64,000 bases of DNA from Blastocladiella emersonii ATCC 22665 (GCA_025594325.1 JANHCV010000008.1:1302001-1366000), one strand, 5' to 3'. Counted from the stretch's first letter, positions 50,801 through 60,494 are shown. Program-made: numbers and translations. Notes: generated from the letters alone by a model not told the origin.

Positions 50801-50902
50801 CCGCCGCCGCACGTGCACCGCGTCGTGGTGGTGGTCGGCGGGCTCGTGGTGCATGCGCTCGCGATGGCGGGGATTTATGTGCAGATGGTGCGCGGTGCGT
50901 GA
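47808..50902 (+). CDS. IKS1: IKS1-type serine/threonine protein kinase, four exons
   Basis: Exons 47808-48208, 48263-48676, 48733-48939 and 49006-50902; each join keeps frame. The layout follows fungal Iks1: a WQIILHNENTRQLVLYNPAN start block, a CPLCGRAF segment, DQDYFRLLENV, then FNQGYYDRFFVELKKLGRG leading into the kinase domain (GRGAHGSVF, EYAIKK lysine, HPNIVAYKHAWLE, HRDLKPPN, DFG, GTIDFTAPEL). All catalytic residues are present. A long His/Pro/Ala-rich linker follows, then one or two hydrophobic segments near the end (RVVVVVGGLVVHALAMAGIY). The family is poorly characterised in yeast. The gene converges on the SPRY gene at 50978. Confidence 0.88.
48209..48262 (+). other. IKS1 intron 1
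   Basis: 54 nt, GTACGC...GATGTAG, with a GCTAAC branch-like word. Splicing gives IILHNENTRQLVLYN. Confidence 0.8.
48677..48732 (+). other. IKS1 intron 2
   Basis: 56 nt, GTGCGT...GGTGTAG, with a GCTGAC branch-like word. Splicing gives LLENVHAAYPLDTD. Confidence 0.8.
48940..49005 (+). other. IKS1 intron 3
   Basis: 66 nt, GTCCGT...CATGTAG. Splicing restores DDIPLGEYAIKKV, placing the invariant lysine correctly. Confidence 0.85.
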
Positions 50903-50977
50903 CTAGGACGCGAGAGTCGTGACGCGATGAGAGAGAACTGAATACATCCATCCACGCAACCGCATTCGTCTATTCAT

Positions 50978-52414
50978 TCATTCAACAACCTCCGCCGCGC
51001 CCAAAAAATCCGTCGCCGGGCCAGGCAAATCGCGCATCCCGGCCGCCGCGAACCGCGGCGTGACCCTGGCGAACCCGTCGGCCGCGACGTACACCTTGAC
51101 CGCGCACACGGGCGACGGGACCCGCGTCGCGTCGATGCACGCGCCGGGCACGCCGTTGCGCGAGAACGTGACGCGGCCGTCGATGCTCACCATGATGCCG
51201 CACACGTCGCCCTCGCGGAACGGTTGCGGGAGGTACGCGGCGCGCGATACGCCGCGCACCTCCTCGCTACTGACAAACACGCGGCCGTCCCACAGGTCGA
51301 GCGCGAGGGACCAGTCGTGCCGCCCCGGACGCCGGAACGACGGGTACGGCGGCGTCGCGAGGCCGAGCGTCACGCGCGTGGTGGCCGAAAGCCGGGTCAG
51401 CTCGAACTCGATGTACACCGGCCGCAGCGTGCGGGAGTGCAGCGGGACCGGGTGGTTCGTCACGACGTTGACGACGGGGTCCGGCGACGTGCGGGGGACG
51501 TAGTTCTCGCGGGCCGGGTCGCGGCGTGGGTAAAACGTCACGGCGCGCGTCGTGAGATCGAACTTGGCGACCTTGGCGACCTCGCGCTGCGGCGCCACGA
51601 GCTCCCACCCGCGCGCCGAGCGCATCGACGCGACGGCCGCGGTGTCGAGCGTCAGGCGCACGCCCGCGTTTGCGGCGCAGAAGGCGTCGGCGCGCGCGGC
51701 GTCGTCCTCGGGGCTGCTGCTGGATGACGCGGCGGCAGCGGCAGGTGGTTCGTCGTCGATGGCGACGGCCGAGTACGACGGCGGCGGCGGAAGGAGCCCG
51801 TCGTCGTCGTCGTCGTTCGTGGGAACGAGTTGCGGCGCAGCCGGCTTCGACGGCGGCGCCGCGGCCGGCACGAACTCCCGCGCGGGCCCGCGCACAAACC
51901 CGCTGACGCCCAGCGTCCCCGCGCGTTCCGCCGCGCGCCGCCGCTCCCCGTCGCGGCGGTCGGCCTCGCGCTCGAGCCACGCCATCCGCCGCCGCTTCGC
52001 TGCGTCGCGCACGCGGACGTAGCACCACCACTCCCGGACCCCGGCGCGGTGGAAGGCGCAGGCGGCGAGCATGGCGAGACAGAACAGACCAAAGAACGAG
52101 CCGCCGATGATCTCGACCCAGCGCCAGACGAGGTCGGCGCACCACGACGCCCACCGGGAGCGGTCGGCCTTCATGTCGGCGGTCAGGAAGACGCACCCGT
52201 CCTCGCCGTGCGGGCCGCTGCCGGACTCGTAGTAGTAGCCGCTGCCGCTGAAGGAGGCTACGGGGGAGGGGAGGGGGTGAGTGGGGGCGGGTGAGAGAGG
52301 GGAGGGTGGGGCGGGCGTACAGTACGCCATGACCGCGGGCGGGGCCACGACGAGAACCGCGGCGAGGACGGCGGCGAGGGATGCCGGCGTTGCGGCGGTG
52401 GCCGTAGATTTCAT
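50978..52414 (-). CDS. Ssh4/Ear1-like membrane SPRY protein with PPxY
   Basis: About 457-478 residues. Signal-like N-terminus, a conserved lumenal block (SGSGYYYESGSGPHGEDGC), one transmembrane helix at about 97-121 (VEIIGGSFFGLFCLAMLAAC), then a cytosolic part with PPSY near residue 210 and a C-terminal SPRY domain (YPSFRRPGRHDWSLALDLWD, GDVCGIMVSIDGRVTFSRNG). In yeast, Ssh4 and Ear1 combine a transmembrane helix, SPRY and PPxY to recruit the ligase Rsp5 to cargo. A 63-nt in-frame candidate intron (52320-52258) matches the intron position in the two paralogs, giving MAYSSFSGSG. It converges on IKS1. Confidence 0.8.
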   Translation of the reverse strand: MKSTATAATPASLAAVLAAVLVVAPPAVMAYCTPAPPSPLSPAPTHPLPSPVASFSGSGYYYESGSGPHGEDGCVFLTADMKADRSRWASWCADLVWRWVEIIGGSFFGLFCLAMLAACAFHRAGVREWWCYVRVRDAAKRRRMAWLEREADRRDGERRRAAERAGTLGVSGFVRGPAREFVPAAAPPSKPAAPQLVPTNDDDDDGLLPPPPSYSAVAIDDEPPAAAAASSSSSPEDDAARADAFCAANAGVRLTLDTAAVASMRSARGWELVAPQREVAKVAKFDLTTRAVTFYPRRDPARENYVPRTSPDPVVNVVTNHPVPLHSRTLRPVYIEFELTRLSATTRVTLGLATPPYPSFRRPGRHDWSLALDLWDGRVFVSSEEVRGVSRAAYLPQPFREGDVCGIMVSIDGRVTFSRNGVPGACIDATRVPSPVCAVKVYVAADGFARVTPRFAAAGMRDLPGPATDFLGAAEVVE

Positions 52415-53133
52415 TGCAATGTGCTAGAGGGTTGCGAGAGAGGGAGAGCGAGGGCGAGGGGAAGCGGCGCGCTCTTGAAGGGCGGGCCGCGAGTCGCAGG
52501 TGGCTTGCCGTGATCGGCGGGGTGCCGAGCCAGGGACCTCACCGCAGAGTCCCCGAGGGCTGCACCTGGGGCTGCACTGCAACGTGTGCAAGGGAAGGGA
52601 GGGTGTCTCCTCTCGCTGTCTCACGTCTCCCGCGACGACGACGGCAGGGTGGGGTTCGCGGGCGCACGAAGGGGATGTGCAGCTCGCGGGGTGCTTCGAG
52701 GCGCGACACGCTCACGACGGCTGCCAGAGGGCCGCAAAGTGCCGCGAGCTACGTGCGCGGAACACGTTGAACACTGCGAGTTGGACGAGTCGAGCGCGAC
52801 CCGCTGCACGTTCCAGGCGCGGGGCCGGCGGCGGCGGAGGAGCAGCGGTGCCGCGGCCCGGCGGTGAACAAGGACGGAGCCGCGAGCCGGGACGCGTTGC
52901 GCCACGCGAGTTGTGTGGCAGGTCTCCCACATTCGCTGTTCGACAGCCGCCTCGAGCTCCGTCGCAGCGCTGCCCGCCCTGCACTCGTGTCTGGACGGTG
53001 GACTGTCTCGCTGTCGTCACTCGCTCGATGCGGCCGCGTCCCGTGCCAACATGCAATCTATTCCACGTCAGGCTCCCTCACGCCCTCTCCGCTCACCCAG
53101 CCTACTTCTCACACAGCGCGTGCGCCGACCTCC
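52415..53133. other. Spacer upstream of the first SPRY gene
   Basis: A purine-rich GAGAGGGAGAGCGAGGG tract lies just upstream of the start, as it does upstream of the third SPRY gene. A 44-bp repeat at 52879-52922 is shared with 53850-53893. No gene. Confidence 0.5.
52879..52922. repeat. Repeat upstream of SPRY genes, copy 1
   Basis: Reads GAGCCGGGACGCGTTGCGCC then ACGCGAGTTGTGTGGCAGGT. It is about 80 percent like 53850-53893. Both lie 360-500 bp upstream of a SPRY-family start. Confidence 0.5.
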
Positions 53134-53493
53134 TTACTTGAGCCTCGGCCGGATCCCGCAGAACAGGGCGATCACGATGAGGCAAAAAAGGCCGAGCACG
53201 CAGCCGGCGACGATCTCGACCCACCGCCACACGCGGTCTGCGCACCACGCCTTCCACCGCGTGCGATCGGCCTTCATGTCGGCCGTGAGGAACACACAGC
53301 CGTCCTCGCCGCTCGGTCCGCTGCCGGACTCGTAGTAGTAGCCGCTACCCGTGAACGAGCCGCCTGTGGGGTCGGCAAGTGAGTAGGAGAGCGGGAGGAG
53401 TGGGTCTTGACGCGTACTGTACGCCATGGCTTCCGAGGAAGCGGCGAGGATTGCGACGAGGATGGCGATGGCCGTCGCGGTGTTTGAGTTCAT
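53134..53493 (-). CDS. SPRY-family paralog reduced to the membrane part
   Basis: Signal-like N-terminus, the conserved SGSGYYYESGSGPSGEDGC block and the transmembrane segment (VEIVAGCVLGLFCLIVIALF), then a stop after CGIRPRLK. PPxY and SPRY are absent. Unspliced it gives 119 residues; removing the 54-nt candidate intron 53417-53364 (GTACGC...CCACAG, same position and phase as in the paralogs) gives 101 residues starting with MAYSGSFTGSG after the signal. It may be a decoy-like or truncated paralog. Confidence 0.65.
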   Translation of the reverse strand: MNSNTATAIAILVAILAASSEAMAYSTRQDPLLPLSYSLADPTGGSFTGSGYYYESGSGPSGEDGCVFLTADMKADRTRWKAWCADRVWRWVEIVAGCVLGLFCLIVIALFCGIRPRLK

Positions 53494-54157
53494 CGTGCTT
53501 GATTTCAAGTCTGTATGGTCCGAGCGAGAGAAAGTTCCGAGCGCAGCGCGACGCTGAAGTGCCGGCCAGGCAAGCGAGCCGCACCATTGTACGGGAAGCG
53601 AGGGCGCCCAGGGACCCAGCCTGATCTGGAGTGAGGGACCCTTGCCGCTAGCCGAGCCGCGGGGCGCTCGCCGCGGGGATCGAGCGCGCGTGCCGTACCG
53701 CAATGCGCGGGAGGGTGAGTCCGCGCTCTGTTCCTCCCGCAACGACGAGAACGCGCCGCCGTGGCGTTCAAGGGAGTACAGGGGTATGGGCTGCCTCCTG
53801 GTTGCTCGGAAGGTCGAGTCGCTCGCTCACTTTGGCGCGGATTCGGTCGAGCGTGGGGACGCGCTGCGCCACACGAGCGGTGTGACAGGTCGGCGTTGCC
53901 TCTTCGCATCGTCGGCCGCGTTCCGATCCCTCAGCTGAACGAAACGCTGCGACAGAAAGCAAAGGAACTGATCTTGCACTCGACTTTCGAGTTGGAACCT
54001 AAGATCTGCTTTTGTTTTGGCGGTGAGAGGTGCGCTCGACGCTCATCGCCACTTGCACGTTCTTCTGCCCAAACGACTTGCGAACCTGAGCCCCGCTAAC
54101 TTGGCCAGCGAATGCCCACGATGAAGCCGAATACGCTTGTACAGCAACATGATACAT
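53494..54157. other. Spacer upstream of the second SPRY-family gene
   Basis: Contains the 53850-53893 repeat. Nothing gene-like otherwise. Confidence 0.45.
53850..53893. repeat. Repeat upstream of SPRY genes, copy 2
   Basis: Reads GAGCGTGGGGACGCGCTGCG then CCACACGAGCGGTGTGACAG. It is the counterpart of 52879-52922. Confidence 0.5.
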
Positions 54158-55603
54158 CTATTTTACACGACCGCGTTCCGGAAATCCGTCGCCTCGGCCG
54201 GGAGATACTCCATCTCCTCCCCCTTGAACCGCGGCGTAACGACCGCAAACCCGTCGGCCGCGATACACGGGACGACGCAGAACCTCGGACTCGGGACCGT
54301 CGTCGCCGTGATCTTGGCCCCAAACACGCCGTTGCGCGAGAACCCCACACACCCATCCGTCCCAACCATCACCCCGACCACGTCGCCCGCGACGCACGGG
54401 ACCGCGTACGGCGCGTGCGCCGAGTTCCCGCTCGCCGTCCCGATCCGCACGCGGCCGTCCCACAGGTCGAGCGCGACGGACCAGTCGTGGCGCCCGGGCC
54501 GCCGGAACGACGGGTGCGGCAGCGTCACGAGCCCGACCGACACGAACACGGCACCGCCGAACCGGTCGACCTTGAACTCGGCGTACAAGGGCCGCGGCGT
54601 GCGGTCGAACAAGGGCACGGGGAGGTTGGTCACGACGTTGACCGAGGCGTGCGGGCGCGGGCCGTACGGCTCGCCCGCCGTGGAGGGCGGGCGGTCCGGG
54701 TTCAGCTGCGGGTAGAAGGTCACGACGCCCGAGGTGCCGTGGATCTTGACGACCTTGGCCACGTCGCGCTGCGGCGCCGTGAACGACCAGCCGGCGGCGG
54801 ACCGCATCGCCTTGGCTGTCGCCGCGTCCATGGTCAGCGGCACGCACGCGTTCACGGCGTAGAAGTCCTGCGCGAGCTGCGTGTCGTCGTCGGCGGGCGG
54901 CGCGGTATCCGAGGAAGCCGCGGCGATGGGCGCGTCGGCGACCGAGTACGTCGGCGGCGGCGACGCGGCTCCGTCGCTGCTGCTGCCGAGATCGAGCTGC
55001 GGCTGGCTCGTGAACGCCGGCGGCGCGCCCGCTCTCGACGCCGCCTCGGCCGCGGGCGCAGCGCCCGTCACCGTCGGCACGAGCGCGGGCACGAACGCGT
55101 CGGGCCCGAGCGACTCGCCCGCGCGCGTCGGCATCCGCTGCTGCTGCTCCTCGACGGCGTTCGCGACCACCTGCGCCTCGCGCTGCCACTGCCTGCGCTT
55201 CCGCCGCTTCTGCACGCCGTCCCACCACGCGCAGCAGCTGATGTCAAAGTGGTCGAGGACCATGATGACGAGCAGGACGAAGCAGACGACGCCGAGCAGG
55301 GTGCCGCCGATGATCTCGACCCACCGCCACACGCGGTCGGCGCACCAGGAGTGCCACCGCGACCGGTCGGCCTTCATGTCGGCGGTCAGGAGGATGCACC
55401 CGTCTTCGCCGTTCGGCCCGCTGCCGGACTCGTAGTAGTAGCCGCTACCCGTGAACGCGCCGCCTACAGGGTGGCGTGTGAGATGCGGAGGGTGGGAGGA
55501 GTGGGTGGTGATGCATGCTGTACGCCATGACGGCGGGCGTCGTTGCGAAAACCGCTGCGAGGACGCCTGATGCGGCGACAGCCGCCGCCGTAGTAGTTTT
55601 CAT
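54158..55603 (-). CDS. Ssh4/Ear1-like membrane SPRY protein with PPxY, two exons
   Basis: Exon 1 is 55603-55519 (MKTTTAAAVAASGVLAAVFA..., signal-like) and exon 2 is 55463-54158. The 55-nt intron has a GC donor (GCATGC) and a TGTAG acceptor; no GT donor nearby keeps frame, whereas this one gives MAYSGAFTGSG exactly as in the paralogs. The lumenal block, transmembrane helix (VEIIGGTLLGVVCFVLLVIM), PPTY motif and SPRY domain (HPSFRRPGRHDWSVALDLWD, GDVVGVMVGTDGCVGFSRNG) follow in order. Likely an Rsp5-type ligase adaptor in the endosomal or vacuolar membrane, by analogy. Confidence 0.8.
55464..55518 (-). other. GC-AG intron of the third SPRY gene
   Basis: 55 nt. The GC donor is inferred from frame and from the aligned introns of the two paralogs, both at the same codon (phase 1). 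Confidence 0.65.
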
Positions 55604-56104
55604 TGCGAGTGAGTGAGATGCTTGGGGGAAGGGAGAGGAGGGAGAGTGCGGGGAGCGGCGCAGTTTTGAGGGGCGAGCAGCTCGGCGGCCTGCAAGAAGC
55701 TTGATCGAAACGGGTGCCAAACCAGGGCGCCCCATGCATGATCCGGGAGCGCACCGCAGCACGCAGGCGGGGGACGCCCGCCACCGCCACCGCCATCTGT
55801 TTCAGCCAATGTGGCGCGCGCGTGAAAGCTCAACGACGAAATGATTTATTCCAGCGCGTCTGGGTCACTGCTACGGTTGGGCGACGAGAGGAGGATCGGC
55901 TAGACCGTTTGTGCCAGCGCCCCGATATTGACCCGACGGCCTGTCGCGCTGGCGCGAAGGTCAGCGGCGCACGTCGCAGGGCGCCTGCGCGTCGCTCACC
56001 AGCACGCCGGCCCACGTGAGATGCAACTTGAAACGATCGAACGAGAGCGAAAACGCCGAGCAGGCGCTCGCGCGACTCGCGCTCCGCTCGCTTCACCGCT
56101 CGCC
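55604..56104. other. Divergent spacer, SPRY gene and first E gene
   Basis: A purine-rich tract lies upstream of the SPRY start. On the E side are CCCACGTGAG and ATGCAACTTGAAACGATCG at about 56012-56043. Confidence 0.45.
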
Positions 56105-56752
56105 ATGAACTCAAACGCACCGAACCCAACCAAGAGCAAAACAACTCGGCGCAACGCGCCCAAGCCAGCGTCCCGCACTGGTTCCGCTGCACCGTCCAGC
56201 GCCGCCGTCCCCACCATGTCCCGCGCCGAGGTGGCCGCGAAAATTGCGGCCCTCGACCGCGAGATTGAAAAGGCCAAGGCGCGCGCTCAGCGTGGGCGCA
56301 CCATGGACGAGATAATACCTGCGCTCACGAAGTTGACGCTGCTCACCCAGAAGAGAAACGAGCTTTTCCTCGCGACGCGCGACCGCGCGAGCGAGCCGCC
56401 TGAGCTGCGTGCGGAGCGCGACGCGTGGATCGCCGAGACCGAGGCGTGGAATGCCAAGCACCGCGGCGTGTTTGCGTTTGCGACGCGTTGGCAGAGGAGG
56501 AGGATAAGAAGAAGAAAAAAGGCAAGAATTGATGCGTTTGGGTGTCGCCTGAGGGTGGAAGGCATGGATCATACATGTTATCTATCACCCCTGACTTGGA
56601 CTCTGTGGTGTTCACCGCGCCGGGTAGGACTGTTGAGCTTCGTGATCAGATTACAGGACCTTATAATGATCAAGGACCTGCTTAAATTAATTGCAGACTA
56701 CACTCTGTGGCCTGCGGGGTGGAAGTTGCTGCCCCACGACGCGCCGCCTTGA
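56105..56752 (+). CDS. Family E small basic protein, long variant
   Basis: ATG 56105 opens MNSNAPNPTKSKTTRRNAPK, the basic start shared in outline by the E genes. Residues about 38-130 form a charged helix (AAKIAALDREIEKAKARAQR). The frame goes on to 215 residues, but after residue 137 a one-base shift would give an acidic-then-lysine tail (AEEEDKKKKKGKN) and a stop, so the last 80 residues may not be real or the gene may be frameshifted. Function unknown. Confidence 0.5.
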   Translation: MNSNAPNPTKSKTTRRNAPKPASRTGSAAPSSAAVPTMSRAEVAAKIAALDREIEKAKARAQRGRTMDEIIPALTKLTLLTQKRNELFLATRDRASEPPELRAERDAWIAETEAWNAKHRGVFAFATRWQRRRIRRRKKARIDAFGCRLRVEGMDHTCYLSPLTWTLWCSPRRVGLLSFVIRLQDLIMIKDLLKLIADYTLWPAGWKLLPHDAPP

Positions 56753-57010
56753 CCCCCCATCAAGGCCGCTACGCTCCACCCGCGTGCGCCACATCTACCA
56801 CGAAGACCATAGAAACTTTCCCCGTAAGCGGATCTCCGTCCATGCATACGTCCGCGACTGCCCGGCCCGGGGCGCGGCGGTCACCCGCACGCGGCATCAC
56901 GTGAGATGCACCCTGAAACGGCGATCGTTCGCCCGCCCTCGCTCGAGCCGAGAAGCGGCCCCGTGCGCCCCTTGCTCCCTCCGGCCCCTGAACCACACAC
57001 AGTTTTTGCC

Positions 57011-57454
57011 ATGGGATTCAACGCACAGAAGGTCGCCAACCGCAAGCGCACTAAGCGCAACGCGCCCACCAAGCCCGAGGCTACGGCTGAGCCCGTCGCC
57101 GCGGCGCCCAAGCCGGCGCTGTCGGTCCGCGAGGTGGTCGCGCGCCGCCGCGCCGCCCGCACCACCGAGGCCGCCAAGAACGGCGACCCCGCCGCGCTCC
57201 AGGCTATGCTCGCGCAGATCCAGGCCATGATGGCCAAGGGCCAGCCCGGCCGCGACGCCGCGGACGGCGAGGTTGACGCGGACGAGGACGCGGCGGCTGC
57301 CGAGCTCGACGCGATGCTCCTCAACGATATCGAGGCCGGCGAGGCGAAGCTTGCCATGGACAAGGTCCAGATCGAGAAGCTTGACCGTCTCGTCAAGGGC
57401 GAGGCTGACGAGGCCCAGGTCGCTGCCGAGGAGGGTACCGTCGCTGCCGAGTAA
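57011..57454 (+). CDS. Family E small basic/acidic protein, intact
   Basis: 147 residues. Basic N-terminus MGFNAQKVANRKRTKRNAPT, Ala-rich helix (REVVARRRAARTTEAAK), LQAMLAQIQAMMAKG, then an acidic helical C-terminus (DEDAAAAELDAMLLNDIEAG). The start context GCCATGG is good. CATCACGTGAGATGCACC lies about 110 bp upstream, matching the first E gene. I recognise no known family. Confidence 0.65.
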   Translation: MGFNAQKVANRKRTKRNAPTKPEATAEPVAAAPKPALSVREVVARRRAARTTEAAKNGDPAALQAMLAQIQAMMAKGQPGRDAADGEVDADEDAAAAELDAMLLNDIEAGEAKLAMDKVQIEKLDRLVKGEADEAQVAAEEGTVAAE

Positions 57455-57790
57455 GTGCAGCGCGCGACGGTTGGTCGATCGGACGAGGAGACGTGTCATG
57501 TATCACCCCCACTGTATTGAATCGAATCTTGCATTGCTTCGACCTGAACATGGCTATCCATGTGCTCTGCGAGCGACTCCACACGTTCGCCGCCGCACAC
57601 ACATACGCGCGAATCTCAACAGGGCCCACGACTGAGGGTCCGTTCGGCATGCCGTTGCGACCGCGGCGCTTTGTTCGTGCCAAGTCGCGCGACCTGTGGT
57701 TGGGGCGGGTCGGTGCGTTGCGAGCAGCCTGACACCGCAGCTCCGCGCGTTCGCATTGCTGTCCGCTCTCACACGTCTCCCCAAGCGGCC
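57455..57790. other. Spacer between E genes
   Basis: No recognisable gene or motif. Confidence 0.4.
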
Positions 57791-57967
57791 ATGGGATTCA
57801 ACGTTCAGAAAGCCGCCGACTGCACACGCGCTCGCCGCAACCCGAACCTGAGTGCCTTCACCACACCGTCCACGACGGGCGGCCGTCAAGCGGCAAGACG
57901 GCGGAGCACGCGGCTTGCCACTCCCCGCGCGGTCACTCACGCATATCCATACACGCAGCTGCTCTGA
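57791..57967 (+). pseudogene. Family E relic, N-terminal part
   Basis: MGFNVQKAADCTRARRNPNL matches MGFNAQKVANRKRTKRNA, but the remainder has no likeness to other E genes and stops after 58 residues. Confidence 0.6.
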
Positions 57968-58015
57968 GATGGACGTGCGTCGCCGAGAAGTTCTTGCGTC
58001 GAACTGGTCCCACCA

Positions 58016-58065
58016 CTGCGAGACGCGTCGAAGCTTGCGACGCGTCCGTGATCACTGCGCACGTG
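58016..58065 (+). promoter_or_regulatory. Composite ACGCGT / CACGTG motif, plus orientation
   Basis: TGCGAGACGCGTCGAAGC, then TTGCGACGCGTCCGTGATC and GCACGTGG. It lies about 95-145 bp upstream of the E gene at 58161. The ACGCGT half comes first in gene orientation, as at the minus-strand genes. Confidence 0.55.
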
Positions 58066-58160
58066 GCTCGCCTTGTGTTATGGGGTATGCGTAAAGCGAT
58101 TCGACCAGCTTCTTCTCTCTCCTCTCTCTGAGCAACCGCTTTGTGCAACGCATACGTACC

Positions 58161-58685
58161 ATGAAGTCCAACGCACACAAGGCCGCCGCGACCCGCAAGC
58201 GCGTGCGCCGCATCCCGCGCCGTGCCGCCGCCGCGGCCGCGGCTGATGCGAGCGCGACCGCGGCCACGACGGGTGTCGCTGACGATTCGAGTACGCCCTC
58301 GGCCGCCAAGGGTGTCGCTGCTTCTCCGATCTCGGCCGCGGCCACGGCACCTGCCGCCGCCCCGCTCCACCAGCAGCACGCCGACGACGACGATGGGGCG
58401 GCGGCTTCGAGCGCGAACATCCCGCCGCCTGACGGCATGTCGGTGACGCTCCTCAAGGTCGTGGAGGGCGGCGAGCGGTCTCCGGGCTTCGAGGCCAGGG
58501 TGAATGCGCTCCTCACACAGTTTCAGGGCGAGCTGCAACCGCCGGGCCCGGACGCGTTGCCTGAGGAGATCGAGGCCTACGAGCAGCGGCTGCCGCGTAT
58601 CGAGTGCCGTGGCGACGCTGGCGGAGATGAAATTGACGGGATCAAGATTCGGGTGTTTATACTTGGCCAGACCCAGGATGAGTGA
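58161..58685 (+). CDS. Family E-like protein with Ala-rich linker
   Basis: 174 residues. Basic start MKSNAHKAAATRKRVRRIPR, long Ala/Thr/Ser linker, HADDDDG segment, then a folded-looking end (MSVTLLKVVEGGERSPGFEA, LLTQFQGELQPPGPDALPEE, IDGIKIRVFILGQTQ). TTTGTGCAACGC lies just upstream. The end is unlike the other E genes, so it shares only the N-terminal module. Function unknown. Confidence 0.6.
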   Translation: MKSNAHKAAATRKRVRRIPRRAAAAAAADASATAATTGVADDSSTPSAAKGVAASPISAAATAPAAAPLHQQHADDDDGAAASSANIPPPDGMSVTLLKVVEGGERSPGFEARVNALLTQFQGELQPPGPDALPEEIEAYEQRLPRIECRGDAGGDEIDGIKIRVFILGQTQDE

Positions 58686-58919
58686 GCGGCTGCTGGCGAA
58701 GTTGAAGACGGGATGGATGGTCAAGGTGTTCCCGTGCACTCGCTCGAGCGAGCGAAATACAGCGCAGCATTGCGTCCCGATCTCGAGCGCCGCGGCAAGA
58801 TCAGGCGAGCATCGCTGAGCGCGCGGACTACAAGCTTGTTGTCAATCCTCACGAACACACCCTGTATGACGCATGGAATATGCTCCCACCGAGTCTTGAG
58901 CCGCGAGAGAGCACATAGC
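58686..58919 (+). pseudogene. Unassigned protein-like remnant
   Basis: Mixed frames read SLERAKYSAALRPDLERRGK, then ASIAERADYKLVVNPHEHTL and YDAWNMLPPSLEPREST before a TAG at about 58917. It looks like the end of a real protein, but I do not recognise it and no start is visible. Confidence 0.3.
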
Positions 58920-59160
58920 GTGCAAGAAGCGGATCCGTGCATGATAGCGTGCATTTGACGTTCGTCCGTGCCGCCTCACGGCGCGACTCGCGGACTCAGC
59001 TTCGCCCCATCGCTCAAACAACATGCAGCTCTGGCTTCGCGAACTCTTAGGACCGTGCGCGTCGCTCACTGGCACGCCGACCCACGTGGCGGCCCAAGCA
59101 GGTTGAAACATCGACGAATCGCGCCACGCCGCTCTCTCTCCCCACACCTCACACTTTGCC

Positions 59161-59545
59161 ATGGGATTCAACGCACAGAAAGTCGCCAACCGCAAACGCA
59201 CTAAGCGCAACGCGGTCACCAAGCCCGCCGCCGAGACGTCGCCCGTCGCGAGCGACAAGCCGGCCGCCGCTGCCATGTCGGCCCGCGAGGCCCTCGCCCG
59301 CCGCCGCGCCGCCGCGGCAACGGCCTCGACCGTGGCCCCCGGCATGACCGACATGCTGCAGAGCCTCCAGGACATGCTCGCGCAGGCGCACGCGACGCGC
59401 GACCCGAACGAGTCGGCCAAGGACAAGGCTGCCGGCGACGCTATGCTCGCGGAACTCGCGGCCAACATTGCGAAGGGGCAGGAGTACGTCGACCAGGCTA
59501 AGCGCGTCGAGCGGGCGGGGCGCGAGGCGGCAACGGGAGGCTCAG
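59161..59545 (+). CDS. Family E small protein running into the antisense of a D gene
   Basis: MGFNAQKVANRKRTKRNAVT is almost identical to the E gene at 57011, followed by AREALARRRAAAATAS and LQSLQDMLAQAHAT and LAELAANIAKGQEYVDQAKR. E-like sequence ends near 59545. The frame stays open to 60204, but that part is the antisense of the D gene, so the native stop has been lost at a junction. Upstream CCCACGTGG is at about -75. Confidence 0.6.
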
Positions 59546-60494
59546 CCACGGACGCGTGGTGCGGGATTGTGAGAGTGGAGAAGCGCGCCGCCATGTCCGC
59601 CACGGTCAGGTTCGCGTCGCTGACCAGGTCGTGGAGCGAGTCCGAGGCGCGGCCCAGCGGCTCGTACAGCTTGTTGGAGAAGACGTGTTTGACCTGCCGC
59701 TCGCTCCCGATCGCGCGGTCGTCGATATCGATCACCTCGGCCAGCAGCGCGCGGTACTCGACAAAGAACTCGCCCACGGCACTCCCTGGCCGTGGTACGA
59801 GCGCGTGGAACCGGGCGACCCACTCGCGGTTCCAGTTCGGGTCGGCCGCATTCAAGAATACGCGCCGGGCCTCGGTCTCCAACGCCGTCTCGCGCAGAAA
59901 GATGGCGTACACGCTGTACAGCGGCTTTGGGACGTTGAACCGCGATAGGTACAGTGCCTGGGTGAGCGGAATCTTGGGGACCAGTCGTTGCAACGATTCG
60001 AGGAAATCCACTGGATTGCGCGCGACCGACATCCGTCGCGGCCCACTAATCCAGAGCAGCGGCGCCCGCTCCCGGATCAGCTGGAAGCAGCCCGTATCGT
60101 ATGAGCGGCGGAACGTGCCAGCGGGCTGCCGCGAGGCGCGCAGCGGGCCGGGGATGTGCGCCGCCGGTCGAGGAGAAACGTGGGCGAGGACTGTGTCCCG
60201 CTGAACCAACATGCGCTGTTGCTCGATCGAGTGGTAAAGCACGCCGAGCTCGTGAAGCACGGCCTCAAGCTCGGCCAGATTGGACGGTACCGGGTCGGGC
60301 GTAGGCGGGCGCTGCAAGCGAGCCGCAACCAGCAGCCGAATGCACTCGAGCCGAAGATCCATGGAGAGTCGCGTCACGGCTTCGTGCAGGCGTAAGAGCT
60401 CAGTTTCGCTGGGCGGGAACGCGTTGGTAGCCGCGCAGAAGGAACTTAAATAGCCTATCAGGTCCGTTGCATGGAGTCTGTGGAGTGTTCATTG
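59540..60494 (-). pseudogene. Subfamily D Gag-like gene, 3' end lost
   Basis: ATG 60494 opens MNTPQTPCNGPDRLFKFL, as in the intact D gene at 62935, then one frameshift occurs. The main frame carries the helix motif (DLRLECIRLLVAARLQ) and the capsid-like core (LYLSRFNVPKPLYSVYAIFL, EARRVFLNAADPNWNREWV, RQVKHVFSNKLYEPLG). D similarity stops near 59540; the zinc knuckle and tail are missing, and the frame continues to 58842 as the antisense of E sequence. The start element CTCCATGCAAC is at 60466-60477. Confidence 0.7.

Noticed and set aside
54112-55530. A 472-codon plus-strand open frame
   Set aside because: Antisense of the third SPRY gene; it also reads through that gene's intron.
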